Positions 17,119 through 25,650 of a DNA stretch of 62,640 nucleotides are shown piece after piece. The position numbers and the translations under genes are program-made. Numbering within the stretch: the first letter of the stretch is position 1; every line of letters starts with the position of its first letter. The stretch spans positions 1 to 62,640 of the forward strand of contig NZ_BILX01000037.1 in NCBI RefSeq assembly GCF_004000785.1, given 5' to 3'. The notes beneath the pieces are model-generated. The model was not told where the DNA came from, made no database searches, and was given only the letters and a program-made list of their open reading frames with translations. This DNA comes from Paenibacillus ehimensis NBRC 15659. Its GTDB lineage: Bacteria; Bacillota; Bacilli; Paenibacillales; NBRC-103111.

Positions 17119-18540
17119 ATGGGAGTTCAAACAAGCGGGAGCTATACGATTATTTTGCGGATGGAGACGGGACCGAACGTTCCGTTCATTCATATCGCGA
17201 ATGCGATTCACGAAACCGGGGGCGAGATCGTCGCCGTCGATAACGTGAACCGAAGTAAAAATGCGACGATCCGCGATATTACGGTGAATGTGTCCAATGC
17301 GGAAAACGAAGCTTCCTTGATTAAAAATGTGACCAAAGTGCCGGGAATTAAAATCATTAACTTCTCCGACCGCACCTTCTTGATGCACCTGGGCGGCAAG
17401 CTTGAGGTCCATTCGAAAGTGCCGATCAAGAATCGGGACGATCTCTCCCATGTGTATACCCCCGGTGTAGCCCGTGTCTGTATGGCGCTGCACGAAGACC
17501 CTGCCAAGGCGTATTCGCTGACGATCAAAAGAAATACGGTCGCCGTCGTCAGCGACGGAACGGCCGTCCTCGGGCTTGGAGATATCGGGCCGATTGCGGC
17601 AATGCCCGTGATGGAAGGGAAAGCGATGCTGTTCAAGGAAATGGCGGGCATCGATTCGTTTCCGATTTGTTTGGATACCAAGGATACGGAAGAAATTATC
17701 CGGATTGTGAAAGCCATTGCGCCGGCGTTCGGCGGAATCAATCTGGAAGACATTTCCTCTCCGCGCTGCTTTGAAATCGAGGAGCGGTTGAAGCAGGAGC
17801 TGGATATTCCGGTATTTCATGACGATCAGCACGGGACGGCCGTCGTCATGCTGGCGGGACTGATCAACGCATTGAAATTGGTCGGCAAAAAGCTGACGGA
17901 TATTAAAGTCGTCTTCAGCGGGATCGGCGCGGCCGGGGTGGCTTGCACCAAAATGCTGATGGCTGCCGGAGTGACGCATATCATCGGCGCTTCCCGGTCC
18001 GTCGGGATCGTCCGCCGGGGCGAAACCTACAGCAATCCCATGTTTCAATGGTATGCCGAGCATACGAATCCGGATAACATTTCCGGGACTTTAGCGGATG
18101 CGATGCAGGATGCGGACGTATTTATCGGCCTGTCCGGCCCGGGGGTAATCGGTGTCGAGGATTTGAAAAAAATGGCGAAAGATCCGATCGTCTTCGCCAT
18201 GGCCAATCCGACGCCGGAGATTTTGCCGGAAATTGCGGAACCGTACGTTCGCGTGATGGCAACCGGAAGGTCGGACTACCCGAACCAGTTAAATAACGTG
18301 CTGTGCTTCCCCGGCATTTTCAGAGGGGCGCTCGATTGTCAGGCGACGACGATTAACGAGGAAATGAAGCTCGCCGCCGCTTACGCAATCGCCTCCACCG
18401 TGGAGGATGACGAATTGAGCGAGCAGTACATCATTCCGAGCGTCTTTAACAGCCGGGTCGTGGAAGCGGTTAGAAAAAAAGTAACCCAAGCCGCAGTGGA
18501 AACCGGCGTGGCACGCAAAATTCCGCATGAGTTTGCTTGA
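17119..18540 (+). CDS. NAD(P)-dependent malic enzyme with N-terminal ACT domain
   Basis: This enzyme oxidatively decarboxylates malate to pyruvate. It has 473 residues: an ACT-like regulatory domain (about 1-80), the malic N-domain (VYTPGVARVC at about 112, FHDDQHGTAVVM at about 235) and a nucleotide-binding fold with GIGAAGVACTKM. Late motifs PEILPEIAEPY and YPNQLNNVLCFPGIFRGAL are typical. ATG at 17119 follows GGGGAGGAG; the frame extends to 17086 without support. The ACT domain suggests allosteric control by a small ligand. The gene is monocistronic and ends in an elaborate terminator. Confidence 0.95.
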   Translation: MGVQTSGSYTIILRMETGPNVPFIHIANAIHETGGEIVAVDNVNRSKNATIRDITVNVSNAENEASLIKNVTKVPGIKIINFSDRTFLMHLGGKLEVHSKVPIKNRDDLSHVYTPGVARVCMALHEDPAKAYSLTIKRNTVAVVSDGTAVLGLGDIGPIAAMPVMEGKAMLFKEMAGIDSFPICLDTKDTEEIIRIVKAIAPAFGGINLEDISSPRCFEIEERLKQELDIPVFHDDQHGTAVVMLAGLINALKLVGKKLTDIKVVFSGIGAAGVACTKMLMAAGVTHIIGASRSVGIVRRGETYSNPMFQWYAEHTNPDNISGTLADAMQDADVFIGLSGPGVIGVEDLKKMAKDPIVFAMANPTPEILPEIAEPYVRVMATGRSDYPNQLNNVLCFPGIFRGALDCQATTINEEMKLAAAYAIASTVEDDELSEQYIIPSVFNSRVVEAVRKKVTQAAVETGVARKIPHEFA

Positions 18541-18573
18541 CGAACTGCATTTCAAGATCGGCTCTTTTTTCGG

Positions 18574-18657
18574 AAAGCGCGACTATTAGTGTAACCCTTA
18601 CGAACCGCGGCAATTGCCGTCGGTCACCGGGTTGGCTGATCGTCGCGCTTTTTTTGG
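18574..18657 (+). terminator. Large multi-stem terminator after malic enzyme
   Basis: Perfect 10-base outer arms AAAGCGCGAC (18574-18583) and GTCGCGCTTT (18642-18651) run into seven T. Between them lie a second stem (AACCC / GGGTT) and an inner palindrome CGGCAATTGCCG, so the loop is structured, not a simple tetraloop. Confidence 0.75.
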
Positions 18658-18679
18658 CAAACTTCGACAATACTTTACT

Positions 18680-18708
18680 TTGATATGTCATATTTTGCAT
18701 GATACAAT
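18680..18708 (+). promoter_or_regulatory. Sigma-A promoter for the glycoside hydrolase gene
   Basis: TTGATA and TACAAT are spaced 17 bases apart, 72 bases before the GTG start. Confidence 0.7.
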
Positions 18709-18710
18709 GT

Positions 18711-18734
18711 GTTTCAAGGGGAATTCCTTGAAAC
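18711..18734 (+). promoter_or_regulatory. Perfect palindrome at the start of the transcript
   Basis: Arms GTTTCAAGG and CCTTGAAAC match perfectly around a 6-base centre. It begins 3 bases after the -10 box, so it is either a repressor operator over the start site or a 5' stem-loop of the mRNA. Confidence 0.6.
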
Positions 18735-18779
18735 TGAAGTTTTGACGAGTTCCACGATACGAAAGAAAGGGTTGGTGTT

Positions 18780-21320
18780 GTGCGCAGCAGGCTAAAATCG
18801 GGTTTGATTGTATTTATCGCCATAACGCTGTGGTTTACGGGATTCGCCTACCCATTGCCTGAAACATCGGCAGCGGACGCAATTTCCGGAGTCACCTGCA
18901 CTTCCGGCGTTACTTATGGCGGACGGGAATGGAAACCAACCTCTATCGATAAGCGATGGTCGTTTGAAAGCAGCGGACAGCCATGGAGCGGAGTTAACGC
19001 GACGCGGGAGAGCAATCCGCACAATGCCGCTAATCCGGCGCTTGCCGTCACCATAGGCGACGCAAGCGCCGCTTACAAGAGCGCGGTCGGCTCTCTTGGA
19101 TTTACTGCTTCAGAGCTGGCGGAGTTTGTAAATAAGCCCGATCGGCTGGTACGGGTACAATTCAGACGTTGGCAGCCGGAGGGGTGGGGCGGCGGACAAG
19201 GTTCCCGAATATATTGGTCGACGAATTCGACGGCAGGCGTTCAGTGGACGGACGGCAGTGCAGATACGTTATCCAATACGCAAAAAAACGGAGACCTCGA
19301 GACGCTTTATTATTACGGGACCGACAGCCGGTTTCAACCGAAGAACGGAGGGACCCTCAACGATATCCGCTTTGAGATTCAGGCGTTAAACTTCGCTGGA
19401 AAACAGCCATCCGGAACCAAAGTGTTTTTTGACGATATGACCATTACGGTGCTGGAGCCGGCGGACGGATCGGATTCTACGCTGTGGAGAATCGGTAAAA
19501 ACGACGGAAGCTCGGCTGAATTTTCGAATTACAAAGCACAAACGGCCCCTTTCCCGGTTCCTTCCGATTGGAAAACAAAAACCGATTGGACAAGCGTATC
19601 CAAAGGCTTGAACGCAAGTGTAAACCAAACACTGTCCTTTTCATTTACATTAAATGAAGTGCCATGCGAAGGAGTAGAGCTTCATTTCCGCATTCTGGAC
19701 GCCTACAGGTCCATACCTCAAATGGCGGTTTTCTCCAACCAGATCATGGCAGGACTCATCCAAATCGCCGGCATAAACGGCAGCGGGGCTGTAGATTCGG
19801 CCGGAAAGCCGCTGGCGTATAAGAATACTTACCGTTTGTTTATCCCGCCGTCGCTTTTGCAAAAAGGAACGAACACCCTAAGGCTGGAAGCATACGGGGG
19901 GCATTTGGCCGATTCAACCGGCGATCCTTACCTTTGGTGGGTTTGGGATTATTTGCAGCTTGACGCCTTGCAGCAGCCGGCAGTGGAGCCTGTTCATGGC
20001 AGATACGTTCATCTCGGGACGAATATGTTGAATAATTTTGCGTACAACGACGACGTGATCCGACAGTATTCCCAACTTACCAAGTGGATGGGGATCGCGT
20101 ACAGCGGCAACTGGATGAGAATAGGCTTCTGGTCCGATACCCAATCCAAGTGGCGACCCCATGCCCGATCCGTATTGGAGACGCTGAAGCAGCTTAATTT
20201 GACCCCGTTGGTCGATATTTTCGGAAGTGACATTACAGTGAGAGATCCGGATATCGCTGCTGGTAACGTTCCGCCCTGGGTGAAGCAATATTATGAAAAA
20301 TTTATTACGGATTTCGGAGATTTGTTTCAGTACGTCGAAGTCGATAACGAGCCCGGAGGATACAATCATACCCTGGCCGGCACGATCGCCTTGGCTAAGT
20401 TTTTGAAAGAACATCGGGACTCACCGGAGGGGAAGAAGAATCTGAAAATTGTCGCGCCCGGCTGGTCCTATAACGAGAAAAAGGGGATTCCGGCAGGTTG
20501 GGAAAGAGATCCGAAATACCGTAAGCAAGTCGAAGATTACGCGGATTTGACCAACGGCCACAGCTACGGAACGACCGGGGTCGGTGCTTTGGGCAAAAGG
20601 GGAGGAGCGCTGATCGAGAATTTGCTGACCTATGATGATTATACCGGAGACGGGTTAAAGAAAGAGATGGTCATGAGCGAAACAGGCGCGAACGACACGC
20701 ATTTCGACGGCGATCCGCGATTCGGCACGCAAAGCGGCGGAAATAAATATAAGGCCATCTTTGACCGGGAGCTCCGGAGCGATATCGGGTATGCGGATCA
20801 TATTATGCAGCATGCCGCATTTTATACCGACTCGAGCGGCGTTTCCTACAGTCTGTTCAAGCCCACTGTCGACTGGAATATATTGCAGCCCGAACAGGTG
20901 GTTGCTTGGCAGAACGTCAACGAAGCGAACGATTACCGTCTTGCGACATTCCGCAGGCTTGCTCTTGCTTACGCGACACATGGAAGGCCGCTTGCCTATG
21001 ACTATGTCAACCGTACTGACGTTGCCGACAAGAAGGTATACTTTCGGGCGGTCGATACTTCGTCTTTACCTGCATCCGCCGTGGGAGCGAAAGCGGATAA
21101 AATTTTGCTGAATTTTGTCAATTTCGATAAAACCCCTCAGACGATGCAGGTACGCGTGACCATGCCGCAATCGGGAACTTATGCCGGAGAGCGATTTGGA
21201 CCGGGGACCTCTTATGCATCGGCCTATTCGAAGGTTACTCTACAGGCAAATCCGGCTGTGCTTATAACCGAAACGCTGCAACCGGGCGAGGCGGTTCAAT
21301 ATATTCTGAACGTACGGTAA
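18780..21320 (+). CDS. Secreted glycoside hydrolase-like protein, clan GH-A type barrel
   Basis: An 846-residue exported protein. GTG at 18780 follows AAAGGG by 8 bases; residues 1-33 form a signal peptide ending near TSAADA. The first 400 residues are beta-rich and probably bind carbohydrate (two modules; the second contains WWVWDYLQLDAL). A TIM-barrel-like part follows with LTPLVDIFGSDITV, then VDNEPGG (Glu524, candidate acid/base) and MSETGAN (Glu634, candidate nucleophile), the two-Glu layout of clan GH-A. A beta domain ends the protein. I cannot assign a GH family; the substrate is presumably a plant or exopolysaccharide. It is followed by a second, related secreted hydrolase. Confidence 0.75.
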   Translation: MRSRLKSGLIVFIAITLWFTGFAYPLPETSAADAISGVTCTSGVTYGGREWKPTSIDKRWSFESSGQPWSGVNATRESNPHNAANPALAVTIGDASAAYKSAVGSLGFTASELAEFVNKPDRLVRVQFRRWQPEGWGGGQGSRIYWSTNSTAGVQWTDGSADTLSNTQKNGDLETLYYYGTDSRFQPKNGGTLNDIRFEIQALNFAGKQPSGTKVFFDDMTITVLEPADGSDSTLWRIGKNDGSSAEFSNYKAQTAPFPVPSDWKTKTDWTSVSKGLNASVNQTLSFSFTLNEVPCEGVELHFRILDAYRSIPQMAVFSNQIMAGLIQIAGINGSGAVDSAGKPLAYKNTYRLFIPPSLLQKGTNTLRLEAYGGHLADSTGDPYLWWVWDYLQLDALQQPAVEPVHGRYVHLGTNMLNNFAYNDDVIRQYSQLTKWMGIAYSGNWMRIGFWSDTQSKWRPHARSVLETLKQLNLTPLVDIFGSDITVRDPDIAAGNVPPWVKQYYEKFITDFGDLFQYVEVDNEPGGYNHTLAGTIALAKFLKEHRDSPEGKKNLKIVAPGWSYNEKKGIPAGWERDPKYRKQVEDYADLTNGHSYGTTGVGALGKRGGALIENLLTYDDYTGDGLKKEMVMSETGANDTHFDGDPRFGTQSGGNKYKAIFDRELRSDIGYADHIMQHAAFYTDSSGVSYSLFKPTVDWNILQPEQVVAWQNVNEANDYRLATFRRLALAYATHGRPLAYDYVNRTDVADKKVYFRAVDTSSLPASAVGAKADKILLNFVNFDKTPQTMQVRVTMPQSGTYAGERFGPGTSYASAYSKVTLQANPAVLITETLQPGEAVQYILNVR

Positions 21321-21398
21321 CGATAGCGCCTACTGCAGCGGTTCCTTGAGGAAACAGACGTCATTCATCCGAAGTGCCTGGAGGAGGGCTTATTCCCT

Positions 21399-23255
21399 AT
21401 GAAGAAGACTGTGGTTGTTCTGATCGTTTGTCTAGTCTTGTTTTATAGCTTTCCGATCCCGCAAGCCAAAGCGATGGACGCGGATTATTTCGGGGTGAAC
21501 GAGCATCCGCACCGCTATGCGGATTATCCGGCTTTAATCGACCAAATCGCCGCTTCTCAAGTCAAGTGGATTCGCATTTCCCCCGAGTGGGGAGCCATCG
21601 AACCGGCGAAAGGGAAGTACGATCCCAACGTGTTGGCCAAAATGGACGATATCGTCAAGCGGTTAACGGACAAAGGCATCAACATTGTATGGATATTGGC
21701 TTATACCGCGCCCTGGGCTTCCTCCAAACCGGGCGACCCGGACAGCACGCGCTATAAGCCCGCGAACTGGGCTGATTGGGAAAGCTATGTAAAATTTATT
21801 ACGGGCAGATATAAGGGCGTCATTCATCATTGGGAAGTATGGAACGAGCCCGATTATTCGATATTCTGGAAAAGCGGTACAAGCGATTATTTCACTTTGC
21901 TGCAAAAGGCTTATAACCAGATCAAAGCGACCGATCCAACCAACCAAGTGCTGATGGGGGGGCTGGCTTTGTCGTACGGGGGCGACGCCAACTACGGAGT
22001 GGGCGCTTGGTTCGATCAATTGATGGATCTGGGGGCGGGGAACTATTTCGACGTTATCAATTATCATGCCTACGGACCGTCGCAAGAGCTTGTAAAGAAA
22101 TATAACGGTTTGATGGAAATCGTGCGCAAGCACAGCTCCAGCCTGAGCGGTAAGCCGATCTGGATTACGGAAACCGGCTTAACCTCCAAAGGTACAAAAA
22201 TTTACGAGCAAGCGGAATATGTAGATCGAGTCTATGTGATGAATAAAAGATGGGCGAACATCGCCAAAGTCTTTTGGTACAATTACCGCAATGCGAATGT
22301 GGGCGACGTCACGGAAGACAACTACGGGCTGGTTAAGCAAGATTTGTCACCATTGAAGGCATTTTATCATTATCAGGCTTTAAACGGAGCGGAAACCATC
22401 TTCGGAACCGAGGTGAACCGGGCGCTCACCTTGTCCTTAAATACCTCCCCGGGGGATAGTGGAGTCAAGAATTACGGTTCGCATATCGAGATTGACTCAG
22501 GCAAATATGCTTATTTTCGGGTGAACGACGAATGGCTGCGCAATGCGAACGAAGGTCTCGATCCGACCGTTCAAGTGGAGGTCACCTATTTGGATAGCGG
22601 AAGCGGCTCGTGGTTCCTCCAGTATGACGGTCAAAAGGGGGCTTACACCCCGACCGCTCAGGTTGTTCTAGGAAATACGGGAGAGTGGAAAACGCAAAGC
22701 TTTACGCTGAACGATGTGAAGTTTGACAATGGGCAAAACGTGTCTTCCGATTTTCGCATATGGTCGAGAAGCGGGGTCATCCATATCGGTAAAGTTAAGG
22801 TGAAAAAACAAAGCAACAGAGCGAAGGTTATTCTGAAAGAAAAGAACTTGTACACGCAGATGGAACAAATCCAGTGCGGAGATCCGAAAGAAGAGCCTTA
22901 CACTGTGGTTGAAACCGTCGGAGGCCTGGAAGCCCGAAAAATAATAGCGAACAATAAATATGTGTATTTTCAAGTATCCGACGGATTCGTTCGGGAGGGC
23001 GACACGCATTTAACGATCAAAGTGTCTTATTTTGATGCCGGAGAGGATAAGATCCTGATTGAGTACAATGCTATCGACCATGATTACAAAGCGCTGGTGA
23101 TTAAAAAAGAGAAAACCGGTACGTGGAAGGAAGCGGTTTTTAACATAACGGACGCAAAATTTACCCATCGGCAAAACTATCGCGGCGATTTTAGAATAGG
23201 CAACGGCTACGACAATAGCGTTGAGCATATCCGATCCGTTGAAATTATTAAGTAA
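21399..23255 (+). CDS. Secreted glycoside hydrolase with two C-terminal beta domains
   Basis: A 618-residue exported enzyme with a signal peptide ending at about AKAMDA (residue 25). The barrel (about 28-340) has VKWIRISPEWGAIEPAKGKY, WEVWNEPD (Glu150, acid/base) and WITETGL (Glu258, nucleophile), as in GH39/GH5-like clan GH-A enzymes. Residues about 350-490 and 500-618 are two similar modules, each with YxYFxVxD, a VxVxYxDxG strand and a GxWK element; these look like duplicated carbohydrate-binding domains. ATG 21399 follows GGAGG. It sits 78 bases after the first hydrolase, so the two probably act on the same polymer outside the cell. Confidence 0.85.
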   Translation: MKKTVVVLIVCLVLFYSFPIPQAKAMDADYFGVNEHPHRYADYPALIDQIAASQVKWIRISPEWGAIEPAKGKYDPNVLAKMDDIVKRLTDKGINIVWILAYTAPWASSKPGDPDSTRYKPANWADWESYVKFITGRYKGVIHHWEVWNEPDYSIFWKSGTSDYFTLLQKAYNQIKATDPTNQVLMGGLALSYGGDANYGVGAWFDQLMDLGAGNYFDVINYHAYGPSQELVKKYNGLMEIVRKHSSSLSGKPIWITETGLTSKGTKIYEQAEYVDRVYVMNKRWANIAKVFWYNYRNANVGDVTEDNYGLVKQDLSPLKAFYHYQALNGAETIFGTEVNRALTLSLNTSPGDSGVKNYGSHIEIDSGKYAYFRVNDEWLRNANEGLDPTVQVEVTYLDSGSGSWFLQYDGQKGAYTPTAQVVLGNTGEWKTQSFTLNDVKFDNGQNVSSDFRIWSRSGVIHIGKVKVKKQSNRAKVILKEKNLYTQMEQIQCGDPKEEPYTVVETVGGLEARKIIANNKYVYFQVSDGFVREGDTHLTIKVSYFDAGEDKILIEYNAIDHDYKALVIKKEKTGTWKEAVFNITDAKFTHRQNYRGDFRIGNGYDNSVEHIRSVEIIK

Positions 23256-23269
23256 GAAGCATGGCTATG

Positions 23270-23313
23270 AAGGACAGCTTGTTTGGTCAACGACCAACCG
23301 GCTGTCCTTTTTT
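23270..23313 (+). terminator. Terminator after the hydrolase pair
   Basis: Arms AAGGACAGC and GCTGTCCTT enclose an inner stem TTGGTC / GACCAA and are followed by TTTTT. Confidence 0.85.
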
Positions 23314-23392
23314 AGGAAAACCCATTGACAGAGGCTCCCAAATCTTCTAACCTAATTTTATTTAGCCGACAAACGAAAAGGAGGACTTCCCG

Positions 23393-23839
23393 ATGTCGCA
23401 TGACGATTCGCTGACCCGTTTGATGCGGCATGTGCTCAAGCTTCACCGGCATAGCGTCGATCTGATGATTCAGAAATACGACGTTTTTCCCGGACAGCCT
23501 CCGCTGCTCATGCGGTTGTCGGAGCGGGACGGGCAGAGCCAGAAGGAGCTGGCCGACAGCATGCTCATCAAGCCGCCTACGTTAACCGTGATGCTCAACC
23601 GGATGGAGAAGACGGGGCTCGTCGAACGGAAGCCGGACCCGGACGATCAGCGCGTATCCCGCGTCTACTTGACCGCGAAAGGACGGCAAGCCGCCGCCGG
23701 CGTTCAGGAAGCGCTGCAGGTACTAGAGGCGAAATGCTTCGAGCATTTCAGCCCGGAGGAAAAAATGCTGTTCCGGCGGCTCCTGTGGCAGGTCCGCGAC
23801 GACCTGGAGACGTTTCAGCGAAATTTCAAGGATGAATAG
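23393..23839 (+). CDS. MarR-family transcriptional regulator
   Basis: A 148-residue winged-helix repressor. The DNA-binding core is QSQKELADSMLIKPPTLTVM, followed by the wing LVERKPDPDDQRVSRVYLT, the family hallmark. ATG 23393 follows AAAAGGAGG. Upstream, TTGACA (23325-23330) and TAACCT are spaced 17 bases apart as a likely promoter. It precedes two ABC exporter genes by 47 bases and probably represses them in response to a drug or phenolic ligand, as MarR proteins commonly do. Confidence 0.93.
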   Translation: MSHDDSLTRLMRHVLKLHRHSVDLMIQKYDVFPGQPPLLMRLSERDGQSQKELADSMLIKPPTLTVMLNRMEKTGLVERKPDPDDQRVSRVYLTAKGRQAAAGVQEALQVLEAKCFEHFSPEEKMLFRRLLWQVRDDLETFQRNFKDE

Positions 23840-23886
23840 TTAGCCGGCAAACAAGCGGAGGATAACCCAATCGGAGGAATTTTAAA

Positions 23887-25650
23887 GTGTGGAAGCTTAG
23901 AACCTACTTGAAGCCTTATGCATGGGCTGCACTGCTCGCGCCCCTGTTTATGGTGCTGGAGGTGGGCATGGATCTGCTGCAGCCGAGGCTGATGGCAAGC
24001 GTCATCAACGAAGGCGTCGTGCGCAGCGATCTGGCGCACATTTGGCATACGGGCCTGCTGATGATTGGCGCGGCGCTTGTCGGATTGCTCGGCGGCGCGG
24101 GCTGCACGATCTTTTCCAGCCGGGCGGCGCTCGGCTTTGGGGCGGATCTGCGTCTCAGCCTGTTTCAAAAAGTGCAGACGTTTTCGTTCGACAATTTGGA
24201 CCGGCTGACGACGGGATCGCTTGTAACCCGGCTGACAGGGGATGTCATGCAGGTGCAGAACCAAGCTCAGATGCTGCTGCGCGTCATGGTTCGCAGCACG
24301 TCGCTTGCGGTAGGCAGCATCGCGATGATGATCGCGCTCAGTCCGCGGCTCTCGCTGATGCTGCTTGCGGTGGTGCCGCTTCTGATGGCTATTTTGTACA
24401 CGCTGATCCGGCTGTCGGTTCCGCTGTTCGGCCGGGTGCAGGAAAAGCTGGACGGGCTGAACACGGTGCTTCAGGAGAACCTCAAGGGTATTCGCGTAGT
24501 GAAAGCGTTCGTCCGCTTCGCCGTTGAACGCGAGCGCTACGGGAAGGCGAATCGGGAGCACCTGGAGGTCGCCCTGAAAGCCGCACGGACCGTTGCGGCC
24601 AATATGCCGCTGATGATGCTGGTGCTGAACGCGGGCATCGTGGCCGTGCTCTGGTACGGAGGCGGGCAGACATGGGAAGGCACGATGCCGGTGGGCGACT
24701 TGATCGCGTACCTCAGCTATATGTCACAGCTTCTCTTCTCCCTGCTGTCCGTCGGCATGCTGCTGATTTCGTTCTCCCGGGCGAAGGCGTCTGCGGACCG
24801 CATCTGCGAAGTGCTGGAAACGAAGCCGGGCATCGCGGAAGCGAAGCAGGCCAAAGCCGGCGCGATCCGGGCCGGGCACGTGAGGTTCGACCGGGTATCG
24901 TTCTCGTTCGATCCGGGAAAGACGGACTTCGTGCTGAAGGACGTCAGCTTTGCCGTCGAGCCGGGCCAGACGGTCGGCATTCTCGGTGCCACCGGATCGG
25001 GCAAATCGTCCTTGGTAGGCCTGATCCCAAGGCTGTTCGATGCGACGGAGGGCCGGGTGCTGATCGACGGCACCGAGGTGAGAGACATCGATTCCAAGCA
25101 TTTGCGCAGTCAAGTCGGGATCGTGCTGCAGCAGGCGGTCTTGTTCAGCGGCACGATTCGCGACAACATCCGCTACGGGCGGCCGGACGCCTCGCAGGAG
25201 GAAGTCGAGGCGGCGGCCAGAGCGGCGCAGGCCCACGAGTTCATTGAACGTATGCCGGACGGCTACGATACGGAGCTGGGGCAGCGGGGCGTCAATCTGT
25301 CGGGCGGCCAAAAGCAGCGTTTATCCATCGCGCGGGCGCTGCTGCTCCGGCCTAAAATTTTGATTCTGGACGACAGTACGAGCGCCGTCGATCTGGTGAC
25401 GGAAGCCCGCATCCGCGCGTCTCTGGAAGCGTTGATGAGGGATACGACCTGCATCGTCATCGCCCAGCGCATTGCGTCGGTAACGGAAGCGGACTTGATC
25501 CTTGTTCTGGAGGACGGCGCGATTGCCGCCCGGGGCACGCACCGGGAGCTGCTGCGGAGCAGCGCGATTTACCGCGATATTTACCGCTCCCAGCACGGAA
25601 AGGAGGCGAGCGTCCGTGACATCTCAAGCTCAACCCTCAGCCCGTCCTGA
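23887..25650 (+). CDS. ABC exporter subunit with degenerate catalytic site
   Basis: A 587-residue half-transporter with six membrane helices (about 1-310) and an ATPase domain. Walker A is GATGSGKSS and the signature is LSGGQKQR. The Walker B segment ILILDDSTSAVD has Asp where the catalytic Glu is normal, the mark of the weak-site subunit in heterodimeric multidrug exporters (YfiB, BmrC and LmrC types). GTG 23887 follows GGAGG. Its partner overlaps its 3' end by 35 bases. Expected role: efflux of drugs or lipophilic compounds. Confidence 0.93.
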   Translation: MWKLRTYLKPYAWAALLAPLFMVLEVGMDLLQPRLMASVINEGVVRSDLAHIWHTGLLMIGAALVGLLGGAGCTIFSSRAALGFGADLRLSLFQKVQTFSFDNLDRLTTGSLVTRLTGDVMQVQNQAQMLLRVMVRSTSLAVGSIAMMIALSPRLSLMLLAVVPLLMAILYTLIRLSVPLFGRVQEKLDGLNTVLQENLKGIRVVKAFVRFAVERERYGKANREHLEVALKAARTVAANMPLMMLVLNAGIVAVLWYGGGQTWEGTMPVGDLIAYLSYMSQLLFSLLSVGMLLISFSRAKASADRICEVLETKPGIAEAKQAKAGAIRAGHVRFDRVSFSFDPGKTDFVLKDVSFAVEPGQTVGILGATGSGKSSLVGLIPRLFDATEGRVLIDGTEVRDIDSKHLRSQVGIVLQQAVLFSGTIRDNIRYGRPDASQEEVEAAARAAQAHEFIERMPDGYDTELGQRGVNLSGGQKQRLSIARALLLRPKILILDDSTSAVDLVTEARIRASLEALMRDTTCIVIAQRIASVTEADLILVLEDGAIAARGTHRELLRSSAIYRDIYRSQHGKEASVRDISSSTLSPS

